A stretch of 64,000 bases of DNA from Viola odorata (taxonomy: Eukaryota > Streptophyta > Magnoliopsida > Malpighiales > Violaceae): the NCBI GenBank assembly GCA_963691705.1, contig OY829545.1, positions 12,601,893 to 12,665,892 on the forward strand, given 5' to 3'. Made by a program: the position numbers and the translations under genes. Shown here piece after piece: positions 1-12,916 of the stretch. Under the pieces are notes generated by a model that made no database searches, was not told the origin of the DNA, and saw nothing but the letters and a program-made list of their open reading frames with translations. Position 1 is the first letter of the stretch. The number at the start of each line of letters is the position of its first letter.

Positions 1-2227
1 ATATACTCCATTAAGTAAGCTATTGGACAGGCTGAACAGTTAGTTTGAGTAAGAATGCACTTTACAGTTACACTCCCCCATTGGGCCTTAACTTTTGCTT
101 AAGCTAGCTCTGTCTTTCCCTTCCACCCCTGTATCTATCTCAGATGAATCTTGTGAAATTTCTAAACACAACTATAACAGCAACAAGAAGATATTTATAC
201 CCAAAACTCTTGCAAGAATAAGAGAGGAGATGATGTGGGCAATAAAAGATCAATTTTGGATGCTATGATTTGTTTGTAGAACTCAAATGAAATTTCAGTA
301 TTTTCAAGCCATCTAGGTAATTGTTACCTTCAAATTTTAATTAATATAAATATTTATGTCAGAGTAGAACTTAAATAATTGGTTCACCTAGATTTTTTCT
401 TATTTTAAATAGAAAGCAAAAGATCCTTCTTCTGGTAGGTGTTCGTTCTAGTTATTTGCTAGCTTGACCTATACATACAATGCTTATAATGCCTTTTTAA
501 GTTCAAAATGTTTAGAGTGGCTTTCAAAATTATTTATTTTACGGTTATGTGATGTCATCTGTCCAAAGTCATCATGCGTGGGACTCTTTTGTGTAATGTC
601 GACAGTCATCCATCCTTCCACATCTGTCTTCCATTCATAACAATTCATGAGCACCGTTCACTGAGCCAAAAACATTCTTCATTTCTCATATAATCTCAGC
701 ATATTCCCTTGCAAAGCTTTCTTTAGAGTTGTGTACTGCAATTCATCCAAAGTTGTGATGCTTGTGGCTCTAGGGTGTGATTTCTATATACTCATCTACC
801 CATCCTCCTATCAATCCTCTACTATATGCTAGTAAAAGCTCAAGAGCACAGTTCACTACATAATCCCTGATAATTTTTACTATCACACCTTATTTCCCCA
901 ACCTTTAACCATAAAATAAGCCCCAGACATCTATCATATTTAAGGAAAACCTAAAAGGAACCCTAAATCCTTGCCCTACATCAATTGTTACCACCACAAG
1001 ACTGTCCAACATCCGGAATCCAATTACATGAAGGGGAAAAAAACTCAATACCCATGTTAGAAGTTAAAAAGGAAGAATCCAACTGTCATTAATTCATTTA
1101 AAAGCTATAGTATGGTAAGTAACAATTTAAATAATTTAGGCCCCATTAGTATGGGTGAAATTGAGATTAAGATGTTTGCCCCAGCTAGGCATATAAAGCA
1201 GCACATGGGTGTTTGGTTAGACTGTGTTTTTCATTATATGAGAGCACTATATGTAGTTATCTGGTTTGACTCTACATGTAGCTAAGTGTGTAACGCTTTA
1301 TTAACATTCTTGACTAATCGCTAAATTCTGGAGACATATCTTAGCTTTTTCTAGGATCGCATGATGCTATGATGCAATTCTAGCGATACATATGCTGCTT
1401 GGCTCCGATCTCCATGGCTATAGAAAGATGCCAACTATTATTTTTCCCTTGAACTTTCTTATTCAACATAAATTACTGTACATGGTCTTAGACCAGCACA
1501 ATTATATCTGGTACCCTCATTCCAACTTGAAACCCTAAACACCTAAGTTGCCTTTAGAACCATCTTAAAAACACTAGAAACAGCTATTCGGAGTTCAACC
1601 CGTGACGTGGCCTGTCCTAGAACAGGTGACTTAACCAGCATCAGTCGGTAGAAGAGACAGGCCATCCTCTATCAGATAAAGTTTGTACCCATATTTCATT
1701 TATCAATAACTCTCAATGCTCAGAATTGTATAGATCTTCATATATTAGTATTTTCTTTTTCAATTTTTTGAATTAATAAGGGGTAAATTTTAGCTTCCAA
1801 TTGAAGAAAACTTGTTCAAAGTTACAGACACTTGCAGCTGCAACAGCTGAGATTACTATGTTTCCCCTGTAACAGCCTATGCTCCCAGCTGAGATGTTAA
1901 TGTGAACTTTGCTTTACAACCATGACAGCCACCTCCAATAACGCAGTTTGTCACAAAACTTGGAGCAGAAACATAAGAAATAAATTCTAGATGACATTCT
2001 CTCAACCATCACAGAACAACCTCAAAATAAATTCTCTAAACAACCTAATTGAAGAAAAGTAGTAATTCAATACATAGACTATTTTTCTACTCCCCACCCC
2101 CCTACCTGACTGCATAAGTATTCAGGATTAAATAAAATGCCAAATAAAGATGGCAGGTACAATAAGAGTCCATAACTACCAATATGAAGTGCTATGTGTT
2201 CATCATTCCGGAAATAGAGGAGCATAC
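1..2227. other. No exon recognised; probably VPS53 intron 6
   Basis: No open reading frame of note and no recognisable protein similarity was seen on either strand. The VPS53 exon ending at 2228 closes in phase 2 with a good GT donor, so transcription must continue leftward. Because the conserved residues expected next (after SDFS) are not found here, this stretch is most likely one long intron that continues past the window edge. A 3'-truncated gene is the alternative. Confidence 0.4.
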
Positions 2228-5200
2228 CTTGAGAAATCAGAAAACACGTGTGATTTGAGTATTTGCTTGATGTTTTTAAACTTTTCCCGCAATTCCATGA
2301 TCTTTGGTATGTCCCTATATGCTTCAAAATGATTACATAATTGATTGACCGCCTGGGATGCATCATGAACCATTATTAGTAAACAAAATACAAATTGCAG
2401 AAACAAACATAAAATCCATCTCCATTCAAGAAAAACGGAAACAAAGTATCCAACATGAGGACAATATTCTAGAAGACAATAAACATGTTTTTCCAAACCT
2501 TCCTAATATGGATGAAGATGTTAATATTATTAAGAGTCAAATTGTATATTAACGACCAATAACATATTCTGGTAGGATATGAAAATCATTCTGGCACAAG
2601 GATGGCAATGTTTCCCACCCAGTAAACAACCAAGTAAGGGTGAGTTTGGAGAATATTCTATGCCACATAGGCATCTCTTGTTTCAAATTTGCTAATTCTG
2701 AAGCACTAGATGATGAAAGACCCACAGATCTCAAACACCAGTCTCCATAAACATTTAAAATATTTTGCAGAAACGGTTTGCTGAAACGGTTTGCTTGCTT
2801 TCTTACCAAAGGGAAAAGACACCCTCGCCAACCAACTATCAGTCTATCACTAAATTTCCAAATTAATCACCAAACTATGTCTTTGTACAATTAGTAACTA
2901 ACTTCTCGTCCATCACTCAATTTTGCCACTCTGTCCATGTATCCCGTGCATAAAGAAGCTAACGATGTTAACTTTTGCTGATGTGGCTGTTAAACATATA
3001 TTTTGCACTAATATGACATGAAAAATAATAAATTCTGACACGGTAAAATAATGTAAATATTATATTGTATACAGGCAGTCCGGCACACATAAATAAACTT
3101 ACATTTTCTTCATTCTTAAACTACCATGAATAGAGTGAATATGCTATTTTAAATTTATAATCAAATTCATTTTAGTTAATATGAGATTCGGTCAGTATAA
3201 TTATTAAGAAAAAAATCTATTTATGTTTTTAACTTTTTATATTAACTGTAAGTAAAATACAGGTTTATGTATGTGGATTTCACCATCTTCTAATTATTTA
3301 TATATATTTTACACCTTAAACTATAATATTTTATATTATTTTTCCACATCAACCAATTATGTCAGCATTTTTATTATTTTTTAAGCCACATTAGTGCCAG
3401 ATATACATCCAACGGCCACATAGGTAAAGTTAACACCATTAGCTAACTTATGCAATGGAGTGGCTCAATTCACTACTGGAGAAAACGTTAGTGTCACTAA
3501 ATCATCAGAAAAAAAATGGTGGTTGAAGTGGGAATTTGGTGATAGTTGGGTGGCGAGAATGTCTTTTTCCCTTCTTCAAAAGCTCTGAAGTAATCACATG
3601 ATTAATCAAATAAAGAAAATAAATGTTAAAAATCTGCACAAATAAAGATACCTCAAGCTGAGCGGCCGCCTCCTTATACTGTCGTTTGGAAGCCATTATT
3701 TGAAGCTGCTCAACAGCAGAAACTGCCACACAATAAAATGGATGTTGTTGAATGGAATACAAGAATACCCAGTTGATATAAGCTGTCCTGACTAGCACTT
3801 GGGGAAAATAAAAGTTATAAAAACGATGCAATTTAAACAATACAGACCATCTAACTTAGTTGTAACTTGTAACCAATGGTATTTTACTTCAAACTACAAG
3901 GAAGGGGTGGGGTGCAGGTGGAAATTTCATTGTGATTGACAAAGACTTCAATAAGCAAGTCAGATGTTACTACTGTGACAACAAGACAGAAAAGGAAAAC
4001 AAATAAATGAGAAGTCCACATATATTTAAATGCATCAAGAACTAAGGGAAGGGAAAGCAACAGAACCATTACACAAACATCAAGTTATATCACTAGCCCC
4101 ATTTCTTGTAGCAGATCTTTAATGTTTATCTGCTTCAGAACCATAGTCCAAATGAAAGCTTTGATCTTGAGGGAACCTTAGTTTCCAATTAATAATTGTG
4201 ACTTGAAAACATAAAGAATTTCTGGCCCAAGGGGTTACCCAGGAAGGATTTGCAAGAGGATACCCCAGATCAAATTAGATTGCATTCCCGATGATCTTGT
4301 CACAAAAGACAAAGAACAAGATCAATTAGGAAGAGGATGAGTAGATCGTCAGTTTATCTATTGTTTAAGTTGCTGGAATTAAGTTCCAGGAGACAACCTA
4401 GTTGTTGCCCTTATAGATGTCAGAAATGGTATCACTACAAGAAGTAGAAATGCAATAAACCCAAGTGAGTTGTAAGGGTCTACTCACACCCCAACCATGA
4501 GGTGCATAGGTAATGAGCCGACCAATCTAATTGGAAATTATCATCCAAACAAGTTAATACATCAGCGATTCAACACAGACAATTAGCCCTCCAGATAAGG
4601 TGAAGTAAGATAGTAGTTAACAAGATAATCCAATAGCATCTAAAAGGTTAGATCACCAGCAACCCATGTAAGGAAGGAAGATCAATGAAACTAGAGTCAT
4701 TACAAACAGAACCTCCATCCTCAAGTTATCATGGGTCCATAGTGACAAAGGTTTCCTAAGTAACATATCTACTTTTCCCTTGCGTTTAGTAACAACAAAA
4801 ACAAGGATTACATACTTATCTGCAAACTTATATATATATATAAGCATCTCAATAAGGAAAGTGTAAGTAACACCACACTAGAACTAGAAAGCAGGAGTAT
4901 TATCTGTAACACACAAACCATAAAGGAACTAAGTTTCAATTTTTTGAAAAGAGATTGTTTTTGCTCAGTCTTTTGCTCAGTCTTCTTTGTCAGAGGTGGT
5001 TCTCCATTTATAAAATCTCAAATTAATGAGTTGCAGTTTCATTTCAAAACCCTTCCAAACAAGCAATCTCAAATCTTGATACCAAAAATCTCAACAAAGT
5101 GAACTATAAAAGTCATAGTCTTCATAAAGGTAGACAAACCTAACATGGTCAGACGATGTAGAGCAGTAATCGTAGTTGTTATATGCTTCTTTGCAAAATC

Positions 5201-8200
5201 CAACTTCTTAATATCACGGCATATCTCCTGAACCATGGTTTCACTTTGCTCCGCTTTGGTTTTTATTTCTCGAATCTTGTACATGAGTTCCTGTGGGCAA
5301 AATAAAAACAAAAAATTTACAAAAAATAAGAAAAATAAGGGCATGGCAAGAAAATGAATGCAGCTTAGACAAAAATGTTTGCATATGATACTATTACCTC
5401 CACAGCACATGTAGCGGCAGCAAGATCTTCTTTGGCTTTGGTTCTGGAATTGCTCTGCAGCACAATAGATAAATATAATGTGCGGACTAGATGAGCACAC
5501 CAAGCAAAAATTACACATCCAACAAGGAGATTTATTTTTTATATACTATGAATCACTACTAAATGTATATCTGCAATTTAAACATTGACTTGAAAATTCA
5601 AGCTCTTAAGTCAGCATTTTATCTGAAAAAACAATGCAAATATATTTTTGCAAATTCTGAGTATTCATGGAAAATCCAAGTCTAAGTTGTTTTTCTTTAT
5701 TTGACATCAGGTATTAAAAACTGGTGGTTTTATTTAGGTTTCAATTCTTAACATGGGAATAATCATGGTTTCTCATATTGAAGTATTAGGTACAGTCTTA
5801 TCAGTCTTGACTAGAAAAAAATGATGAGGGGCAACAAAACACAGAGGTATTTGGAAAATACTTGCTTCATCCTTCAGGTTGGAGCTTATAAGACGCCTAA
5901 GGGAACTGTTAACTGAGTCATCATATTCGCTTTCGCAGAGGAACTTATCGCAAATAAAATGAGGAAGTGGCGGAGAACTCTAATTCATATGACATTGAAC
6001 GCAGTGTTTTATGGCAGACCCAGGCAAAACCTCAGCTAAAGTCTCCCTACTTGAACAACTTAAGAAATAAAGGGAGTGCAAAACTGAATCCTTAGAGATT
6101 TCTCAGGAAGAACTATATGAGTATTGGGTAACATAGCCTTAGTAGCCGCTTGCTGGTCATCATCTTTGAACCTGAGGACTTTGTATCATCCCAAAGGTCT
6201 TTCATACTACTCTTCTAGAAATTAAATATTTCCTTCCAATGGTCTCTAATCTTTATCTTCAATTAACCTCTACTTAAATTTCCTCATGATACCTAACCAA
6301 CGTCCCAACAAAATTCAGCCACAAAGGTGCATATCTATGGTGATAGCATAGATGCACATATTCTTTCTAATGCCTTCACAAGAAATTTCATAGTGCAAAT
6401 GTGGTGTTATAGAACTGAAAGTTCATCAAACAGTTATGGTCAAAAGAAAGCAGTATATGCCAGAGAACTTAGAGAGAATCTTGCCTCTCAACACATTTAC
6501 ATGGATGACTACTCTTTAAACAAAGCTCAGACCCTGTGCTGGAAAATTTTAACCATTGCACTAAGCAATGAATGACTTCGATGTCCAAATTAGCACCAAG
6601 GAGCAAGCATTGTTCCGTGCAGTTTTTAACTTTGCAACTGACTTTAATATCCTAGAACCTAACGGGCCAAAATAAAAAAAATTTAGATTTCTATTCATTT
6701 TTAGCCATTTGCTCACAAGTATGCATCACAATACACAACTTACAATGTCTTGCAATTTCATTGTGCAAATGAGGTACATCTACAGTACAGCTTGTCTGGT
6801 TTTGAAAGCTAAAAGTTGAAAAATTTATGACAACTGAAATTTCCTAGAACCCACTGAACCAACCAAACAGTCAGAGTATGACACCTTCAAACATCTAGAA
6901 ATAAGGTTAAAAGAAATTAAATAAAGATATGGACGCCTTTCACTCATGAACCATATTCATTCAGTTCATCCTCGTGACTTTTATGTCTCACCAAAATATG
7001 TGGAGTGACTGAATGAGTCGCCATGATTCTAAGTTTGCATCCTCCTTAATGTCTCGAACACATTAGTGTCATTATCGTCTATTCCATGACATTTTTGATA
7101 TAAAACAAGAACAACTAAATTAAGACCGCTTGGAGGCATGATTATACACAAAGGGGACCATAGAAGTTGGGCTACTAGAAGAGCTAAACCTCAAAAACAA
7201 AAAGAAAGAAGAAAATAAATTTCCAATAGTTAGTATATACAAAACCCTAAAAGATCAACAAAACAATGAGGGAAAGTAAATCAATAGCTCGCTTTATCCA
7301 ACATCCAAACAATAAATTACCCCCGTTTTAAAACTTCACCAACATGCTAATTATACTACTGTATAAGCCAACTTATTACCATCACCTTTGATAATGTTTC
7401 CCATAACTAGATTACTTCCTAACACTTTCTAGTTTGTTACTATTGAACTGCCAATAAAACTGGTATATCAACTGCTGCTAGTGGAGACACATTTATTACA
7501 TTCAATGATTTAAATACAAAGCATAATTTTCTGAAAACAAATAGCAAAACAATTCAAATCATCAACAAGAAATAGGTGGTCTGACATTGTCAGGACGAAA
7601 GCACGACATATGCAAACGCTCCTAACACAATTATACAGCACAATAAAAGTCCAAAGGCAAGAATTATGACCTGTTGGCGAACAGCTGTCAATATTCCAGC
7701 ATCTACACGACGAATCTCATTATGTATCTTTTGCATAAGCGGCTCAACACCAGATAAGGATGCCTCTGGATATCAAATATACTTGGCGAATAAGTTTGAT
7801 AACAAGTAAATGAATTGCATACATTGATCTCTACGAAAGATATTATTAGATATCCAAAATTATTTGGTAACAAAAAAAATAGAAAATGTACAGTGGATAT
7901 AAGAGAACTGCACCAGTCTATTACGTATGATCAACCCATACCATTTGTCAATACTAATTCAGTCAATCCAGCTAGACTTATTTCTATTGACATACTAACA
8001 CCAGTTCAGCCTCAATTATAGCTCCTTTCTTTTCAATTGAAGACAGTCTCAACAGTATGTTGAATGACCAGATAAGGAATAGTCACCTCTTCCTATATTA
8101 CTTACCCTTAAGGACAACTAAGCATGCAAGGAAAATAATAGTTACAATAATAACAAAAACTGAAAGAAAAAGTTGATGAAGGGAGGAACCTGTAGGGAAC

Positions 8201-8238
8201 ATGTGGTTGATGTACTCCAATGCACTCAATTTGTCCAT
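2228..8238 (-). CDS. VPS53: VPS53, GARP/EARP tethering complex subunit (5' part, six exons)
   Basis: VPS53 is a subunit of the GARP tether, which receives endosome-derived vesicles at the trans-Golgi network. Exons on the minus strand: 8238-8190, 7765-7671, 5454-5398, 5290-5140, 3722-3652 and 2352-2228, all with GT-AG borders and matching phases. The joined reading starts [20 protein letters not shown] and contains the highly conserved coiled-coil blocks [48 protein letters not shown] and [14 protein letters not shown], the typical plant VPS53 (Arabidopsis HIT1) N-terminus. About 180 of the roughly 830 residues usual for the family are present; the rest should lie left of the window. A 5' UTR intron is likely between about 8682 and 8288, with a GC-rich leader exon at 8683-8830. 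Introns are long and contain repeat-derived DNA. Identity is confident; the missing 3' end is not explained by the sequence. Confidence 0.92.
2897..3482. mobile_element. Fold-back (long inverted repeat) element in VPS53 intron 5
   Basis: The segment around 2920-2995 (AGCTAACGATGTTAACTTTT followed by GCTGATGTGGC) reappears inverted around 3412-3475 (GCCACATAGGTAAAGTTAAC then ACCATTAGCT), and similarity continues outward through a CACTCAATTTTGCCACTC-like block. The interior is very AT-rich with no coding capacity. This looks like a non-autonomous transposon with long terminal inverted repeats inside the intron. Ends are approximate and no target-site duplication was resolved. Confidence 0.45.
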
Positions 8239-9120
8239 TGTGAATAATACCGAGTAATACTACGCCAAATGCCAATGTATTCACCTGACACCAACCACAT
8301 CAAACATGTGAAGTTGCTTTGAAGAATCTAGAGGACTACCACTACTACTACTGTCAAATAAGCAATTCAATTCAAGTAAAGACACGCAAATCAGCCACAT
8401 CCCACTACTTTGAAAATTTTCCGGTGATCTATAACAGAAACTATAAGTCATTGCAATAGCAGCTCCAAAAATGCTGGATCTAGAAATCAGTTTCTCTGGT
8501 TGGCTGACTAACACACATTTCACTCTATAGAGAAGAATGAGTACTTGCAAGACCAATAGACAGCTAGAGGACTAAAACACCGACAATTTCCGATCCGTTT
8601 TTACTCCAGTTTCAATGGATCAAAGACTGATTCGCATGCATAATGGCATTTCAGGTCGTCACCAATCATTACAGCTAGTTTACCTGCTCCGTGTGCCTTG
8701 TTCCTGAGCTAGTTCCGTCCTTAAGCTCCGGTGAACAGCTTCCCGGACGCTTCACCACCACGCCGCCATCACCATCGCTAGGAGTTCAATTCTGGTACTT
8801 TTGTGCGACAATTTTCAAGAATGACTGAGAAAGAAGGGAGGTTTTTACGGGCAGCAAGTGTGCGGATAGTGAAGAGAAAATAAAGGTCTTTGTGGGTCGG
8901 TGTGAGGATTAGAGGACTAGAAAATGGAGAGAGATTTGAGCGTCTACAGCTCTGCGCCCACTCCCTTTCTTTTTTGTTATTGTTGCTGCAAAAAAAAAAA
9001 AGAGGAGAGGAAAGGAGATTTGTGTTAGAAATTAACCAAACACACTCGCTTTGCTTCGTTGGACTTGAGCCAAGCTTTGTTAAAACAAAAATAAAAGATT
9101 TCAAAAATCATTGATATTAT
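8239..9120. promoter_or_regulatory. VPS53 5' UTR, leader intron and probable promoter
   Basis: On the minus strand this holds a probable leader exon (about 8830-8683) with donor GAGCAG|GTAAAC, and an acceptor GTCAG at about 8288 just upstream of the ATG at 8238. The leader contains short upstream ATGs. The purine/pyrimidine-rich stretch at 8985-9020 lies just upstream. The open frames seen here do not look like proteins. Confidence 0.45.
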
Positions 9121-9138
9121 TTGGGAAAAAGGGTAAGA

Positions 9139-9350
9139 TACACTCTGCATTTGTATCATAGGTCAAGATAAGTCACTACATTTGTAATTGAGTTAAATAA
9201 GCCACTGTATTTGTATCACATGTCAGGATAAGCCACTATATTTGTATCATATGTCAAGATAAGCCACTACATTTGTAATTGAGCCAAATAAGCCACTACA
9301 TTTGTAATTGAGCCAAATAAGCCACTGCATTTATCCATTTGATCTATATT
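9139..9350. repeat. Degenerate tandem repeat, about 30-35 bp units
   Basis: At least six imperfect units built on AAGCCACTACATTTGTAATT and the variant ending TTTGTATCATATGTCAAGAT follow one another. The two unit types alternate, suggesting a higher-order repeat. A block TTTATCCATTTGATCTATAT at the right end is repeated once more about 105 bp further on (9437-9460). Coding potential is absent. Confidence 0.75.
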
Positions 9351-9472
9351 AACCACTCATCCCTTATACCTTGTTTGGATACATCACAAGACTATGATTA
9401 CATAGTATTTTTTTTTTAAATGACATGGCATAAAAATCTATTTATCCATTTGATCTATATTATAAAGCGTTT

Positions 9473-11618
9473 TTACAATATTTCGTGCTTGATCTTTTTG
9501 ATTATGGGCTCATACTCATATAATTCATCAAATTTCTTGTTCTTGAGTCTTGTTCTCTTCCTTATCTCTTTTTTGCTTTCAGCTTCTTCGTCAATGAGTA
9601 TCGGTGTGAGCAAAATAATTACTTCGTCATCTTGTTTTTTGTCTCTTTTCTTTTTCGGCTTGGGTGATTTTTTAGCTTGTTGTTGATCATCTTCTTCTTT
9701 GATCTTCTTGATTAGCCTCCCTTTTTTTTTCATCTTGTTATTCTTGCTTTCATCCTTGTCGTATTGTTCATCTTTTTTTTCTGTTGCAGTATTCAACTTA
9801 AGTTTATTTTTCTAGCTCATTTTCCAAACTACCGCCAATGACTCCTCATCTTCATTATTTTTTCCTTCAGTTGTTGTCCTCTTTTTAGTTGCATGAACCT
9901 CTTCAGCAATAAGTATATTTCTCTGTCGTTCGCTCTCATTTTTTTCGTTGACCTTGACTAAGAAATCAAATTCCTTGTCTTTGCAAGATATCATTTTTCT
10001 ATAGTGTGGCGACTTCTCTTTTTCCTATTACATTGAGAATAATATTAGTAATTTTTATGTAATAAAATTAATTTACTATCACTATTCTAAAAAAATTACC
10101 TTGTCGTCAACTGATTATTTGTATTTCTTGATGTCACAATCTATTAGTGTTTCTGTCTCATCGAAAAGAACAATTGTTGCTTCATTCTCACCATCATTAA
10201 CTTGTAATCTCATCATGTACCTGAAATTGTTAGTTGAATCTTAGTCATCTTGTTTTATGTTTAACATAATACAATTTGTAATTTGTTTGGAATTACCTTG
10301 GAATTGTCTCAACGTAATTGTTACACCTGTCGCATGTTGCTTGACCCTTACCCATGTAAAATACTTTCTTCCAGCACTTTTTACATGATTCATACCAAGG
10401 TTGTTTTTTATTAATCACTTCGGTAATAGTTGTTGTTAGGACATAGAAAGACTGCAAAGTAATAATAAAAATTAATGTTAGTTTTTTGATTTATACTCAT
10501 AACTAATTTTTTTGTTTTGTGGTTGGTACCTGTTATTTTGATGATGCAATTTTGTTCGCAATTTGTTCTATAGTTGCTTTGATTGCATTGTCCATTCTCT
10601 TTGAAGGTGATTTGATTATCTTCTGGGTGTCTTCTTGTTGAGTATAGGTCAAGCTGTAATGTATAAATATTTGTAAGGTTACATGAAAAAAATAATAACT
10701 TAAACAATAGATAATGGTAAAATAATCTTATATTATATTCATATATATACATATATACTTACCATTGCTGGATTTCATCTGTCTCATATGTTATGGGATT
10801 GATCATCACTATTGTTGTTCTTGTACTTGATACTTGTAAAATTCCTGATTTGAGCAATTGTATATAGGTCATGTTATGTGCATTTTTATTATTATTAGAT
10901 ATTAGATAAAAATTGACTCAAAACTATATTTTATAGACTTACCTTGATATTTTGATATCATTCCGTTTGATAAGGCAATGACAGGCTTTTCATCTTTTAT
11001 TTCATAAAGGGTTTATCCTTTCTTTTCACCTAAGTCTCCCCACAAGATCAATTTCAACTCTTCACCTCTAATTTTAAAATTTTAAGTATTGTTAAACAAA
11101 ATTGCAATTATTTGATTTTATATATAGAAAAAATTGTAATTGAACATTAGAAAATAAATATATTACCTTTTGTCCATTAATAGAATTTCTCGAAATTTGC
11201 CATTGAATGGTTTTGCGTTAATGACGAAACCAATAATATCTATCATTAAAATAATTAAAATTAGAATATGCGTATTAAAAAAAGCATCAATTTAAAATAA
11301 TGATTACAATGTTTTATAAATTTAGTTGCTTACCGATTCGTTTGCTTTGGTCACAATGAGGAAGATCCTGAAAGTCCATGAATTTATAGTTAATAACATC
11401 AATGGGGATAAGGATTGACGATTTTTGCACCATGGTTGAGTTTGTTAGAATGAGTTCAATGTCGAGGTTAATATTCGAGTAATTTGGATTTGGTTTCTTG
11501 GCAACTCCATTGGTAATAACATATGTGCATCCCTTTTCTAAGGTATCCTTGAACTTTTGCACCGCTTGCTTGAAAATCATTGCTTGAACTTTTGTCCCAT
11601 GATATAATATATATAATC
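9473..11618 (-). pseudogene. RPA70-like single-stranded DNA-binding protein, decayed
   Basis: Replication protein A large-subunit relatives bind single-stranded DNA through OB folds; plants have many copies and some Helitron transposons carry them. Probable exons on the minus strand: about 11618-11334, 11239-11167, 11067-10943, 10844-10763, 10653-10530, 10451-10297, 10220-10100 and a lysine-rich tail down to 9473. Landmarks are GTKVQAMIFKQAVQKFKDTL (start of an OB fold), DIIGFVINAKPFNGKFREIL and a zinc ribbon CKKCWKKVF...GQATCDRC, as in the C-terminal RPA70 domain. Three in-frame stops occur: after GEKKG in exon 3, after IASSK at the end of exon 5, and after DIKKYK in exon 7. The true N-terminus was not found. 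Hence a pseudogene. Whether it came in with a Helitron cannot be shown, since no clear TC...CTRR ends were identified. Confidence 0.7.
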
Positions 11619-11667
11619 TGATAATTGCAGGTGGACTCGGAGAACAAGGGTAATTGCAAATCGATCC

Positions 11668-12231
11668 ATGGGTGGTGCTGAATCTGGTGTGGTGGCAGCG
11701 GTGGTTGTGGTTTTGCAGCGGAGAGATGGGCAGTGGTTGCGAAGGTTGACGGTGGTGAAGGATGATGGTGGTGGTGGCGAAGGACCATCTAACTCATCCT
11801 CACTCTGCATCTTTCCTCTATCACTCTGCATCTTTCCTTCTTCATCTCCTTCCAAAATGAATGCTAAAATGAATGCTGGCGACAGGCAAATAATTCTCAA
11901 TGTTGTGGGGGGAGTCAGTAGGCATTTAGCTGATGACATTGTTATGCTGGAACACAAAATTATGCAGACTAGTGAGGATATCCTTCGGTTGGAGGCAAGG
12001 GCTGACGAGTTGAGGGCTAGGAAGGAAGCTGTGTTTGAAGATGATGATGATGCACTTGCAATTGTCGTCACCCTTGGCGAGAGCCTTACTCACTTGCAAG
12101 TTTTCATCAATCAACTGCAGAATAAGAGGGCTTTATTCGAAACAACACTCACAGGTGTAAGGGTTGCTTTAGAGGAATTGACACATGGCTGGAAATGCTG
12201 TGTGCAAACGTTAATATTCGAGCCATTGTAA
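11668..12231 (+). CDS. Hypothetical 187-residue coiled-coil open frame
   Basis: An ATG-initiated frame of 187 residues. The first 60 residues are low-complexity (Gly/Val and Ser/Pro rich). Residues about 68-160 are rich in Leu, Glu and Arg with heptad-like spacing (for example EDILRLEARADELRARKE), suggesting a coiled coil. I do not recognise the family. It lies head-to-head with the RPA70-like pseudogene, about 50 bp away, and may be a second fragment of the same inserted segment. No intron or neighbouring exon was found. Translation is unproven. Confidence 0.25.
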   Translation: MGGAESGVVAAVVVVLQRRDGQWLRRLTVVKDDGGGGEGPSNSSSLCIFPLSLCIFPSSSPSKMNAKMNAGDRQIILNVVGGVSRHLADDIVMLEHKIMQTSEDILRLEARADELRARKEAVFEDDDDALAIVVTLGESLTHLQVFINQLQNKRALFETTLTGVRVALEELTHGWKCCVQTLIFEPL

Positions 12232-12916
12232 TCAATTTTGGCATACGGTATCAATGCTAGAAACAATGACATGACCAAATTACCAATTACCAAACAAAGT
12301 GGTCAACAAATATCCAACACAGTTCAACACAAAGCAACAAAAACAGGATGTAGAAAATCTATTCTAAAGGAATCAAGAGAAATGATTAGAGAATATTTTA
12401 TGATATAGTCATTGGATCCATACCTTTGTAATTGTTAAAAAAGGTTGTTTATGAAGTATTAAGTTAAATTATACTTGTATATATAGGTACACATGTGTAG
12501 GATTTTAGTAGTTATATTATACTCGAAATCTTACTTCTAATAAACTTCTAATAGGTTTCTAAATTTTTAATATTATTGTGATTAAATAATTTTAAAACTC
12601 TAGAATAATTGAGATAAGAAGCCTAGTTCTGGACTGAAGTGGGTCAAATCCGCCCTCAATTATGTGACGACTTTTTCAATCTCAACCGTACACTCCTACT
12701 CTCTTGCAATAATAGCGATCCGACCTGTATTAATGAAGCTACCTCAGCAATATTTTTTTGTATATAATGTAATCTCAAAATTCTTACATATAAATATATT
12801 AATAACAAAAGTCTATAATTCTTATAATAAAGAATGAAGGTTATTTTCACCTAATAATAAACCAATAAATATAAATATATAGCTTATTATTTATTTATTA
12901 GTAATAAAAAATCATA
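12232..12916. other. AT-rich intergenic DNA, nothing recognised
   Basis: No coding similarity and no clear repeat structure were seen. Confidence 0.5.

Noticed and set aside
2549..2809. 86-residue minus-strand frame in VPS53 intron 5
   Set aside because: It does not match VPS53, has no splice sites in phase with the neighbours and is not a recognised protein.
9139..9350. Possible CRISPR array
   Set aside because: Repeat units are contiguous and degenerate with no unique spacers, and the DNA is plant nuclear.
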